Assembly: GCA_036375215.1 (NCBI GenBank)
Contig: DASUSH010000044.1
Location: forward strand, 1-12,545
Direction: 5' to 3'
Origin: DASUSH01 sp036375215
GTDB taxonomy: Bacteria; Actinomycetota; Thermoleophilia; Solirubrobacterales; 70-9
Length of the DNA: 12,545 bases
Position numbers and translations under genes: made by a program. Shown here one piece after another: positions 1 to 6,837 of the stretch; position 1 is the stretch's first letter; each line of letters begins with the position of its first letter. A model generated the notes under the pieces. That model saw nothing but the letters and a program-made list of their open reading frames with translations. It was not told where the DNA came from and made no database searches.

Positions 1-96
1 CCGGGCGATCTGCGTCTCGACCTGATGCCCCGCGGCGAGGTCGAAGACCAAGACGTTCGAATGTCGGTCATCGCGCGCGCCCCGCTGTGGCAATAG
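1..96 (+). CDS. C-terminal end of an unrecognised upstream gene (partial)
   Basis: Frame 1 is open from the window edge to a TAG at 94-96 and encodes about 31 residues ending in ARAPLWQ. Nearly all third codon positions are G or C, as in the real genes here, so it looks like the tail of a coding sequence that begins outside the window. The fragment is too short to assign to a family. Its TAG stop codon forms the first three bases of the TAGGCT box in front of the next gene, which begins only 11 nt after the stop. Confidence concerns its coding nature, not its function. Confidence 0.55.
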   Translation, partial: PGDLRLDLMPRGEVEDQDVRMSVIARAPLWQ

Positions 97-99
97 GCT
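94..99 (+). promoter_or_regulatory. -10 box TAGGCT of dacB (leaderless-type)
   Basis: TAGGCT fits the actinobacterial TAnnnT -10 pattern and ends 8 nt before the ATG at 108, which would put the transcription start at or within a few bases of the start codon. The same hexamer with the same 8-nt gap precedes the genes at 8275 and 8945. No convincing -35 box is visible. The box overlaps the stop codon of the preceding gene. Confidence 0.55.
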
Positions 100-107
100 G
101 GTGGTGC

Positions 108-1667
108 ATGGTGCACAGGGCTTTTAGGCGGGGGGCGCTGATCCTCACGACCGCCGCCTCGCTTTTCGCGGCGCAGACCGCAGCGGCGGAGGTTCCCGCC
201 TCGGTCTCGGAGACCTTCGAGTCGGTGACTTCCAACCCGCGGTATGAGCACAGCACCTGGGGCTGGGACGTCGTCGACATGGCGACCGGCGAGACGCTCT
301 ACCAGCACAACGCCAACCTGGAATTCGTCCCCGGCTCGATCATCAAGGTCTACGCGGCGGCGACGGTGCTCAACGCCCTCGGCGAGGACCACCGCTTCCG
401 CACCCCGGTGCACAGGCTCGGGCCGGTCCGAGACGGGGTCCTGCGCGGCGACCTGGCGCTGGTGGGGGCCGGCGACTTCAGCTTCGGCCTGCGAAACCGG
501 CCGGACGACACGCTCGCCTACACGAACTTCGACCACAACGAAGCCGGCACGCTGCCCTTCGCCGAGCTCGTGCGCGGCAACCCGCTCGCGGGGGTTCGTG
601 AGCTCGCCCGGGCCGTGAGGCAGTCCGGGATTCGCAGCGTCAGCGGGGACGTGGTCGTGGACAACCGGCTGTTCGGGCAGTTCGAGGGATGGCCCGACGG
701 GCCGATCGACTCGATCTGGGTGAACGAGAACGTCATCGACATCAAGGTCTTCCCCACCTCGCCGGGCGAGCGGGCCAGGGTGGGATGGCGGCCTCACACG
801 GGCGCGTACCGCGTCGTCAGCAAGGTCACGACCAGGCAGCCCGGCCGGGCGAACGCGCTCACGGTCGAGGATGCGGGCGGCGGGGTGATCGAAGTGCACG
901 GCCAGATCGCGGACGACGCCGGCCGGCAGCTGGAGAAGTTCGAGATCCCGGATCCGGCCAGGTTCGCCCGCACGGCCTTCGTCGAGGCGCTCGAGCGCGC
1001 CGGGGTGAGCGTCGACGCGTCGGCGGTGGCGGGGAATCGCGAACGGCTGCTTCCGAGCCGTGGCGAGTACCCGCGCGGCTCGCGGCTGGCTCAGTTCGTC
1101 TCGCCGCCGCTATCGGAGTACGTCAAGGTCGTGCTGAAGGTGAGCTACAACCGTGGCGCGCAGCTCTTCGGCTGTCTCGCGGCGGTCGAGGCCGGGAGCC
1201 GCGACTGCAACTCGGCGGCGGGCGAGATGATGGCGACGATATCCCCGCTCGGTGTCTCCCCGACCTCGACCTTCCTCTTCGACCCCGCGGGAAGCGTCGA
1301 CGATGCGCGGACCACGCCGCGCGACATGACCGCATTTCATCGAGGTGTCGCGAACGAGCCGTACGGCGCGGCGCTCCGCGCCGGCCTCCCGATCCTCGGT
1401 CGTGACGGATCGCTTGCGACCACGCTGCCCGACTCGCCCGCCGCCGGCCACGTGTTCGCCAAGACCGGCACGAGGGGGACCACCACCCCGGACGGTCGCA
1501 CCCTGCTGCTGGCCCAGACCCTCGTCGGCTACGTGTCGACCGCAAGCGGCCGGGAGCTCGCTTTCGCGACGATGGTGAACGACGTGCCGATCGAGGACGT
1601 CGACGACATCCTGAGCATCTTCAACGACCAGGGGACCCTGAGCGAGGCGCTTCAGCAGGGTTACTGA
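108..1667 (+). CDS. dacB: D-alanyl-D-alanine carboxypeptidase/endopeptidase, PBP4 (DacB) type
   Basis: A penicillin-binding serine peptidase of family S13 (PBP4 class) that trims or cleaves D-Ala-containing peptides of peptidoglycan outside the membrane. The 519-residue product begins with a signal peptide: basic MVHRAFRR, a hydrophobic stretch, then an AAA-E cleavage-like site near residue 27. The three catalytic motifs are visible in order: SIIK (S77, K80), SYN (346-348) and KTG (452-454). The roughly 265 residues between the first two motifs match the large insert domains typical of PBP4. An in-frame GTG at 87 would add seven residues before the basic stretch. I prefer ATG 108 because it gives a normal signal peptide and sits 8 nt after TAGGCT; there is no good Shine-Dalgarno. 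The 3' end faces the LapA-like gene 9 bp away. Function is confident; physiological substrate is inferred. Confidence 0.92.
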   Translation: MVHRAFRRGALILTTAASLFAAQTAAAEVPASVSETFESVTSNPRYEHSTWGWDVVDMATGETLYQHNANLEFVPGSIIKVYAAATVLNALGEDHRFRTPVHRLGPVRDGVLRGDLALVGAGDFSFGLRNRPDDTLAYTNFDHNEAGTLPFAELVRGNPLAGVRELARAVRQSGIRSVSGDVVVDNRLFGQFEGWPDGPIDSIWVNENVIDIKVFPTSPGERARVGWRPHTGAYRVVSKVTTRQPGRANALTVEDAGGGVIEVHGQIADDAGRQLEKFEIPDPARFARTAFVEALERAGVSVDASAVAGNRERLLPSRGEYPRGSRLAQFVSPPLSEYVKVVLKVSYNRGAQLFGCLAAVEAGSRDCNSAAGEMMATISPLGVSPTSTFLFDPAGSVDDARTTPRDMTAFHRGVANEPYGAALRAGLPILGRDGSLATTLPDSPAAGHVFAKTGTRGTTTPDGRTLLLAQTLVGYVSTASGRELAFATMVNDVPIEDVDDILSIFNDQGTLSEALQQGY

Positions 1668-1676
1668 GCCGACGCG

Positions 1677-1928
1677 CTAGGGCCTGTCCTCGCGGCGGCC
1701 GCGGCGGACGATCGGCGCCAGCCAGCCGATCGCGAAGCCGAGCAGGCCGGCGACGAGCAGGCCGAAGATGAGCGGCGTCTCGGTCTCGACGAAGAGGAAG
1801 TCGATCACGACCTTCTGCGCGTTCTGGACGACGAAGATCGCGAGCAGGAGCGCGGCGATCCCGGCGAGCCAGAGCTTCCAGTTCGTGCCGCCCTCCTGGC
1901 GTCCGCCGGTGTGCAGGGCTTCGTTCAC
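1677..1928 (-). CDS. LapA-domain (DUF1049) small membrane protein
   Basis: The 83-residue product has two membrane helices (about 18-36 and 52-72), the motif VVQNAQKVVIDFLF between them, and a basic tail, APIVRRGRRE. This is the layout of the LapA/DUF1049 family. In Escherichia coli LapA takes part in lipopolysaccharide regulation, but many LPS-free actinobacteria carry the domain with no known role, so no pathway is assigned. An upstream GTG at 1949 would give 90 residues. I chose GTG 1928 because TAGGGT (1937-1942, minus strand) ends exactly 8 nt before it, as in front of other genes here. An AGGAGGG-like run inside the coding region (around residues 10-13) is followed by no start codon and is probably chance. 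It converges on dacB and diverges from the prepilin-like gene. Confidence 0.78.
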   Translation of the reverse strand: MNEALHTGGRQEGGTNWKLWLAGIAALLLAIFVVQNAQKVVIDFLFVETETPLIFGLLVAGLLGFAIGWLAPIVRRGRREDRP

Positions 1929-1936
1929 CTCCCACG

Positions 1937-1942
1937 ACCCTA
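1937..1942 (-). promoter_or_regulatory. -10 box TAGGGT of the LapA-like gene
   Basis: On the minus strand the sequence reads GTTAGGGTCG. TAGGGT fits TAnnnT and ends 8 nt before GTG 1928. The octamer GTTAGGGT recurs upstream of the LLM gene and of egtB. No -35 match is visible. If used, the GTG at 1949 would lie upstream of the transcript. Confidence 0.5.
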
Positions 1943-1993
1943 ACGGCACATTCCGCGAGCCACCTTCGAGCCGGGGCTTGCGAGCGTCGCCGC

Positions 1994-2929
1994 ATGCGCT
2001 CGGAGCGCGGTCAGAGCACCGTCGAGTGGATCGCCCTCGTCTTGCTCGCGGCGCTCCTGCTCGTCGGCGTGCTCGCCGTCGCCGGCCGCATCCTGCCGGG
2101 CGGCGAGCTCGCCCGGGAGATCCTCGGCCGGATCGTCTGCGCGGTGCGGATGGGTGGCTGCGGCGGCGACGGGCGCGGCGCGCTCGCCCTCGCCTACGGC
2201 GAAGAGCTCGCGGAGGTCGTGCGCGAGGAGGCCCCCGACCTCCTCTACGAGGAGGAGATGGTGGCGCTCCCGGTCGACTTCCGCCGCTGTCGCGAGCCGG
2301 CCTGCTCGGACGGCGCCGCGACCGGCCTCGTCACCCGCTCGGCGAGCGGCGAGCCGGTCGCCGCCTTCGTCCACGTCGTCGACTGCCGCGAGCCCGCGCT
2401 CGCCGAGAGCCGCGAGGCCGGCTACGACTGCTCCGGAGCGGCCGCGGGCAACGTCTACGTCCAGTACTTCTTCTACTACCCGACGAGCTCTTCCTGGCCG
2501 ATCGACCCGACCAATCAGGGGTTCCACGAGGACGACTGGGAGTCGTGGCACCTCCGCATCGAGCCCGGGGGCAGGGCGTACGTCCGCGCTTCCTCCCACC
2601 ACGGCTACAACTATGAGTTCTCGAAGCTGAACGTGGGCTCGGACGCGGGGGGCGGCGTCGGCGGCGCCGTCAACGAGGCGGTGGAGGCGATCGGCGCGCG
2701 CCCCCGCGGCGGCTGGGGCCCCGCCACCGGCGAGCTCCACGTCTCCGGCGGAAGCCACGCCGGCAACGCCAAGCGCGACGATTACACGCCCGGCCGCACG
2801 ACGCCCGGCGGGCGCTTCGAGCTGATCCCGATCGAGTCGCTCTCGGCCCGCGAGCGCGCCGCGATCTTCGAGGTCGTCCCGCCCTGGCGCAAGCCGGTCT
2901 ACTCCGACCCGGAGTCCGAGGAGACCTAG
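1994..2929 (+). CDS. Surface/secreted protein with prepilin-like N-terminus and Vps62-like region
   Basis: The 311-residue product starts with a short basic leader ending in G6, then QSTVE with glutamate at +5, followed by a ~20-residue hydrophobic helix (12-31). This matches the type IV prepilin/TadE-like signature (G|xxxxE). The rest should be outside the cell. It has six cysteines (49, 56, 99, 104, 131, 146). The C-terminal half shows NVYVQYFFYYP (153-163), HEDDWE (178-183), SSHHG (200-204) and SGGSHAGN (251-258), resembling the aromatic strand, HEGDWE and GSHA motifs of Vps62/DUF946-like proteins. That link rests on pattern recognition and no enzymatic activity is known to me. The ATG at 1994 has no clear ribosome-binding site or TAnnnT box. 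A hairpin follows the stop. Coding is well supported by length and composition; function is unknown. Confidence 0.82.
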   Translation: MRSERGQSTVEWIALVLLAALLLVGVLAVAGRILPGGELAREILGRIVCAVRMGGCGGDGRGALALAYGEELAEVVREEAPDLLYEEEMVALPVDFRRCREPACSDGAATGLVTRSASGEPVAAFVHVVDCREPALAESREAGYDCSGAAAGNVYVQYFFYYPTSSSWPIDPTNQGFHEDDWESWHLRIEPGGRAYVRASSHHGYNYEFSKLNVGSDAGGGVGGAVNEAVEAIGARPRGGWGPATGELHVSGGSHAGNAKRDDYTPGRTTPGGRFELIPIESLSARERAAIFEVVPPWRKPVYSDPESEET

Positions 2930-2953
2930 CCGGCGGTGACGTTGGCGACGTTC

Positions 2954-2970
2954 CGTTGCTGAGGGCAACG
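2954..2970 (+). terminator. Possible terminator hairpin between convergent genes
   Basis: A perfect 6-bp stem, CGTTGC/GCAACG, encloses the loop TGAGG and is followed by CTTTGT. It lies 25 nt after the stop of the prepilin-like gene and before the end of the facing dehydrogenase gene. The T-run is short, so intrinsic termination is plausible but weak. Confidence 0.35.
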
Positions 2971-3027
2971 CTTTGTCGACGACGTCCGGTCCGGGGAGGG
3001 CAGCCGGGCGGGCGCGACGGCCGGCCG

Positions 3028-3795
3028 CTACTTCGGCGGCATCCGCAGGGCGCCGTCGAGCCGGATCGTCTCGCCGTTCAGCATCGGGTTGGCGACGATC
3101 TGGCTGACGAGCTCCGCGTACTCCCCGGGGCGGCCGAGGCGGGAGGGGAAGGGGATGCCGGCGCCGAGCGCCTGGCGCTGCTCCTCGGGGAGCGCGGCCA
3201 GGAGCGGGGTGTCGAAGAGGCCGGGGGCGATCGTGACGACGCGGATGCCGCGCGAGGCGACGTCGCGGGCGGCGGGCAGGGTGAGCCCGACGATGCCGCC
3301 CTTCGAGGCCGAGTAGGCGACCTGGCCGATCTGGCCGTCGAAGGCGGCGATCGAGGCGGTCTGCACGCAGACGCCGCGCTCGCCCTCGTGGTCCGCCTCG
3401 TTCGCGTTCATCGCCGTCGCCGCCAGCCGCAGCACGTTGAAGGTGCCGATCAGGTTGACCTCGACGACGTTCTTGAAGATCTGCAGGTCGTGGGGCCCCT
3501 GCTTGCCGGTGGTCCGCTGGGCCCAGCCGATCCCCGCGCAGCAGACCGAGATCCGCAGGCCGCCGTCGATCTCGGCGGCCGCGGCGACCGCGGCGTCGAC
3601 GGCCTCGGCGTCGGTGACGTTCGCCTCGACGAAGCGGGCGCGCTCGCCGAGCTCGCTCGCGAGCGCCTCGCCCTTCTCCGCGTTCAGGTCGGCGATGACG
3701 ACGTCGGCGCCGCCCTCGTGCAGGCGGCGCGCCGTCGCCTCACCGAGGCCCGAGGCCCCGCCGGCGACCAGTGCTCCTGCGCCTTCCAGCTTCAT
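3028..3795 (-). CDS. Short-chain dehydrogenase, HSD10 (3-hydroxyacyl-CoA dehydrogenase type II)-like
   Basis: A 255-residue NAD(H)-type SDR with the classical features: cofactor loop AGGASGLG (11-18), D36 after strand 2 (favouring NAD over NADP), CCAGIG (85-90) in place of NNAG, N114, S148 and the catalytic pair Y161-SAS-K165. The C-terminus NPMLNGETIRLDGALRMPPK closely resembles HSD17B10-type 3-hydroxyacyl-CoA dehydrogenases, which oxidise short/branched 3-hydroxyacyl-CoAs in beta-oxidation. The assignment within the SDR family is from memory of that tail, and the substrate is inferred. An in-frame start at 3819 would add eight residues; ATG 3795 is preferred because family members begin just before the cofactor loop, and TAAGGT ends 10 nt upstream of it. 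It is transcribed divergently from egtB and is not obviously part of an operon. Confidence 0.93.
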   Translation of the reverse strand: MKLEGAGALVAGGASGLGEATARRLHEGGADVVIADLNAEKGEALASELGERARFVEANVTDAEAVDAAVAAAAEIDGGLRISVCCAGIGWAQRTTGKQGPHDLQIFKNVVEVNLIGTFNVLRLAATAMNANEADHEGERGVCVQTASIAAFDGQIGQVAYSASKGGIVGLTLPAARDVASRGIRVVTIAPGLFDTPLLAALPEEQRQALGAGIPFPSRLGRPGEYAELVSQIVANPMLNGETIRLDGALRMPPK

Positions 3796-3805
3796 CGGAC
3801 GCGAG

Positions 3806-3811
3806 ACCTTA
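3806..3811 (-). promoter_or_regulatory. -10 box TAAGGT of the SDR gene
   Basis: On the minus strand TAAGGT fits TAnnnT and ends 10 nt before ATG 3795, predicting a leader of only a few bases. No -35 match is visible. It lies back to back with the TAGGGT box of egtB, with 39 bp between them. Confidence 0.42.
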
Positions 3812-3845
3812 ATTGACACGAGCTTTACGGGGCCGAGAGGTGCGA

Positions 3846-5114
3846 GTGGTTAGGGTTCTCCGCATCGAGGCTTCGGTCAAGCCGATAACGGCGGTCGAGT
3901 CGCATGCCGCCTCGCCGGCGCAGCTCAAGGAGCGGATCGCGGACCGGCTCGCGGAGGCGCGCGCACGCACCCTGCTCCTCGTCGACCCGCTCTCCGAGGA
4001 AGAGCTGAACCGCCAGTACACGCCGATCCTGAGCCCGCTCGCCTGGGACCTCGGCCACATCGCCAACTTCGAGGAGCTCTGGCTCGTGCAGACGATCGGC
4101 GGCCGCGAGCCGCTCGACGGCGAGCTCGGCAAGCTCTACGACGCGATCGAGAACCCGCGCGCGACCCGCGACGAGCTGCCGATCCTGCGCGGCGAGGAGT
4201 GCCGCGCCTACATGGAGGAGGTCCGAAAGCGCACGCTCGACGTACTGGGGGGCATGGACCTCTCCCCGGACGCGCCGGACCCGTTGCTCCGCGACGGGTT
4301 CGTCTACGAGCTGATCCTCGCCCACGAGCACCAGCACAACGAGACGATGCTCCAGCTCCTGCAGATGGTCGACGGATACGCGCCCGCCGAGTCCGACCCG
4401 CGGCCCGGCGCGGAGCCGGTCGCCGAGGGCCCGGAGATGGTCCGCGTCGAGGGCGGCGCCCACGAGATCGGCGCCGGCGCGCGCGGCTTCGCCTACGACA
4501 ACGAGCGCCCGCGCCACGCGGTCGAGCTCGCCCCGTTCTGGATCGACGCCGCCCCGGTAACCAACGCCGCCTTCGCCGCCTACGTCGCCGACACCGGCGC
4601 CGAGCCGCCGCTCTACTGGGAGCCCGACGGCGACAGCTGGTGCGTGACGACCTTCGGCCGCCGCGAGGCCGTGAACCCGGTGCTCCCCGTGATCCACGTC
4701 GACTGGCACCAGGCCGACGCCTACGCGCGCTGGGCGGGCAAGCGCCTGCCGAGCGAGTTCGAGTGGGAGGCGGCCGCCCGCGGCGCCCGCGCCGACCGCG
4801 CCAACCTCGACCACCTCGCCTTCGGCTGCGCTCCGGCCGGCGCCTACGCCGACGCCCCCTCGGAGTGCGGCGCGGTGCAGATGCTCGGCGACGTCTGGGA
4901 GTGGACCTCGTCGGAGTTCGAGGCCTATCCGGGCTTCGAGCACTTCCCGTACCCGGAGTACTCGGAGGTCTTCTACGGCGACGGCTACAAGGTCTTGCGC
5001 GGGGGCGCCTGGGCGACGCGCCGCGACGTGATCCGGACCACGTTCCGCAACTGGGACCTCGCCGAGCGCCGCCAGATCTTCTCCGGCTTCCGCTGCGCGA
5101 AGGACGACGCATGA
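3846..5114 (+). CDS. egtB: Ergothioneine sulfoxide synthase EgtB
   Basis: A non-haem iron enzyme that joins a thiol donor to hercynine (trimethylhistidine) with oxygen, giving the sulfoxide precursor of ergothioneine. From GTG 3846 the product has 422 residues, normal for EgtB. The N-terminal DinB-like domain carries the iron ligands: H71 in GHIANFEE and the HX3HXE motif HEHQHNE (160-166). The C-terminal formylglycine-generating-enzyme fold runs from about 200 to the end, with GKRLPSEFEWEAAARG (298-313), LGDVWEWTSSEF and LRGGAW...FSGFRC. The start is uncertain: TTG 3813, GTG 3840 and GTG 3846 are in frame, GTG 3846 having a GAGAGG-like site 5 nt upstream, but a TAGGGT box at 3851-3856 lies downstream of all three. 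Its 3' end overlaps egtD (ATGA). Whether it uses cysteine or gamma-glutamylcysteine cannot be read from the sequence. Confidence 0.94.
   Translation: MVRVLRIEASVKPITAVESHAASPAQLKERIADRLAEARARTLLLVDPLSEEELNRQYTPILSPLAWDLGHIANFEELWLVQTIGGREPLDGELGKLYDAIENPRATRDELPILRGEECRAYMEEVRKRTLDVLGGMDLSPDAPDPLLRDGFVYELILAHEHQHNETMLQLLQMVDGYAPAESDPRPGAEPVAEGPEMVRVEGGAHEIGAGARGFAYDNERPRHAVELAPFWIDAAPVTNAAFAAYVADTGAEPPLYWEPDGDSWCVTTFGRREAVNPVLPVIHVDWHQADAYARWAGKRLPSEFEWEAAARGARADRANLDHLAFGCAPAGAYADAPSECGAVQMLGDVWEWTSSEFEAYPGFEHFPYPEYSEVFYGDGYKVLRGGAWATRRDVIRTTFRNWDLAERRQIFSGFRCAKDDA
3851..3856 (+). promoter_or_regulatory. Candidate -10 box TAGGGT near the egtB start
   Basis: GGTTAGGGT resembles the boxes before the LapA-like and LLM genes. 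If it is the promoter of egtB, transcription would begin around 3863 and exclude every ATG/GTG/TTG start available near the N-terminus. The in-frame codon 7 nt downstream is ATC (3864). Otherwise the box is chance and the promoter lies further upstream, where TTGACA occurs at 3813-3818 without a properly spaced TAnnnT. Confidence 0.35.
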
Positions 5115-6103
5115 GCTGCAGCAGCGCCACGACCGAGCAGGTCACGATCGACGTGCACCTGCCCGAGAGCGGGCCGCTCGCCGGCATGGCCGACGACGTC
5201 CGCGAGGGCCTCTCCTGCCCGTTCAAGGAGTTGCCGCCGAAGTACTTCTACGACGAGCGCGGCTCGGCGCTCTTCGAGCGGATCATGGAGCTGCCCGAGT
5301 ACTACCCGACTCGGGCCGAGCGGGCGATCCTCGACCGCCGCGCCGAGGAGATCGTCGCCGCCGCCGGCCCGTCGACGCTGATCGAGCTCGGCTCGGGCTC
5401 GGCGGCGAAGACGCGCTGCCTGCTCGACGCGATGCTCGCCGCCGGCACGCTCGAGACCTACGTCCCCGTCGACATCTCCGAGGAGATCACCCGCCGCACC
5501 GCCGAGGCGCTCGTGAGCGACTACGAGGGGCTCAGGGTGCACGGCGTGATCTGCGACTACGAGACCCACCTCGAGCGGGTGCCGCGCGAGGAGGGCGCGA
5601 TCATCGCCTTCCTCGGCGGCACGATCGGCAATTTCCGCCCGGCCCCGCGGCGCTCCTTCCTCGCCCGGATCGCGACCCTGATGTACCCGGGTGACCGCTT
5701 CCTGCTCGGCACCGACCTGGTCAAGGACCGCGACCGGCTCGAGGCCGCCTACGACGATTCCGCCGGCGTCACCGCCGAGTTCAACAAGAACGTCCTCAAC
5801 GTCTTGAACCGCGAGTTCGACGCCGACTTCGACCCCGAGCGCTTCGAGCACGTCGCCTTCTTCGACGAGGACAACTCCTGGATCGACATCCGGCTGCGCT
5901 CGACCTGCGAGCAGTTCATCGACCTGCGCGAGCTCGACATGCGCTGCCACTTCGCCCGCAACGAGGAGATGCGCACCGAGATCTCGACGAAGTTCACCCC
6001 GGAGCGCCTCGAGGAGACCTACGCCGACGCCGGGCTCGAGCTGACCGAGCTCTGGACCGACCCCGACGGCCTCTACGCGCTCAGCCTCGCCCGGGCGCGC
6101 TGA
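5111..6103 (+). CDS. egtD: L-histidine N-alpha-methyltransferase EgtD
   Basis: Catalyses three SAM-dependent methylations of histidine to hercynine, the first committed step of ergothioneine synthesis, in the cytoplasm. The 330-residue product, close to the usual ~320, has LPPKYFYDERGS (41-52) and PEYYPTR (62-68) with the histidine-pocket tyrosines, the SAM-binding IELGSGSAAKT (91-101), GGTIGNF (169-175), FNKNVLNVLNRE (224-235) and RTEISTKF (288-295). The last holds the Glu-x-Ser pair known to bind histidine. The ATG at 5111 overlaps the egtB TGA, and AAGGA (5100-5104) sits 6 nt upstream inside egtB, so the two are translated together. The 3' end overlaps the convergent LOG gene by 23 bp. Confidence 0.96.
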   Translation: MSCSSATTEQVTIDVHLPESGPLAGMADDVREGLSCPFKELPPKYFYDERGSALFERIMELPEYYPTRAERAILDRRAEEIVAAAGPSTLIELGSGSAAKTRCLLDAMLAAGTLETYVPVDISEEITRRTAEALVSDYEGLRVHGVICDYETHLERVPREEGAIIAFLGGTIGNFRPAPRRSFLARIATLMYPGDRFLLGTDLVKDRDRLEAAYDDSAGVTAEFNKNVLNVLNREFDADFDPERFEHVAFFDEDNSWIDIRLRSTCEQFIDLRELDMRCHFARNEEMRTEISTKFTPERLEETYADAGLELTELWTDPDGLYALSLARAR

Positions 6104-6833
6104 GCCCTGCGGCCGCCGCCCCGGACTCCGCCTCGATCGTCGCGCACGCCTCCTCGGCGTCGTCGGTGAGCACCAGGAGCTTCGCGTCGGCGCGGGAGAC
6201 GCGGCCATGGGCGACGAGCTCGCGCTCCATCCACTCGAGCAGGCCGCTCCAGTGCGATGAGCCCATGAGCAGGACGGGGAAGTGCCGGACCTTCCGGGTC
6301 TGGATCAGCGTCAGCGCCTCGAACAGCTCGTCGAGCGTCCCGAACCCGCCGGGGAAGACGACGAACGCGGAGGCGTAGCGCACGAACATGACCTTCCGCA
6401 CGTAGAAATGCCGGAAGGTCAGGCTGACGTCGAGGTAGGGGTTCGCCTCCTGCTCGAACGGGAGCTCGATGTTGCAGCCGACGGAGACGGCCCCGGCGTC
6501 CCTGGCGCCGCGGTTCGCCGCCTCCATGATCCCCGGGCCTCCGCCCGTGATCACCGCGAACCCGCGCTCGCCGAAGCAGCGGGTGGCGGCGCGCGCGGCG
6601 TCGTACTCGGGGCCGTCGCGGGCCGCGCGGGCGGAGCCGAAGACGGAGATCGCCGTGCCGAGGCCCGCGAGCGCGCCGAACCCGTACTCGAACTCCGCGC
6701 GGATCGCCTCGACGCGCTCCGCCTCGGTGATCACCTCGTCGGGCGCGAGGAGCCGCTCGTCTTCGGTCCGTGCCCGGGCTCCGGCGCTCGCGGGCGGTCG
6801 ATCCGGCGGCTTCATCGCCGGATTCTCGGCCAT
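6081..6833 (-). CDS. LOG family protein (TIGR00730, cytokinin riboside 5'-monophosphate phosphoribohydrolase-like)
   Basis: The 250-residue product carries both family signatures: GGGPGIMEAANRG (97-109) and PGGFGTLDE (161-169), the latter being the PGGxGTxxE catalytic/nucleotide motif, with the conserved R142 and R146-K147 region before it. Characterised relatives hydrolyse nucleoside 5'-monophosphates to base and ribose 5-phosphate; in bacteria the physiological substrate is often unknown. The N-terminal ~35 residues are proline/acidic-rich and look disordered. ATG 6833 begins 4 nt after the GerW-like stop, supporting cotranscription; an in-frame ATG at 6815 is an alternative. Neither has a clear ribosome-binding site. 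The last 23 bp overlap the end of egtD on the other strand. Confidence 0.93.
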   Translation of the reverse strand: MAENPAMKPPDRPPASAGARARTEDERLLAPDEVITEAERVEAIRAEFEYGFGALAGLGTAISVFGSARAARDGPEYDAARAATRCFGERGFAVITGGGPGIMEAANRGARDAGAVSVGCNIELPFEQEANPYLDVSLTFRHFYVRKVMFVRYASAFVVFPGGFGTLDELFEALTLIQTRKVRHFPVLLMGSSHWSGLLEWMERELVAHGRVSRADAKLLVLTDDAEEACATIEAESGAAAAGLSAPGRG

Positions 6834-6837
6834 CCGG

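Noticed and set aside
1877..1905. AGGAGGG-like Shine-Dalgarno run on the minus strand inside the LapA-like gene
   Set aside because: No ATG, GTG or TTG follows in frame at a suitable distance, so it does not mark a start.
1940..2968. 342-codon minus-strand frame opposite the prepilin-like gene
   Set aside because: The plus-strand product has an ordered signal, helix, cysteines and motifs; the minus-strand product has none.
4199..5110. Upstream extension of the egtD frame inside egtB, suggesting a 634-residue protein
   Set aside because: The extension is Arg/Ala-rich noise overlapping EgtB in another frame; the ATG at 5111, with AAGGA upstream and the ATGA overlap, is the real start.
3925..5226. 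433-codon minus-strand frame opposite egtB, very rich in arginine
   Set aside because: The arginine/proline/serine composition is the mark of a shifted frame in GC-rich DNA; EgtB on the plus strand has full catalytic motifs.
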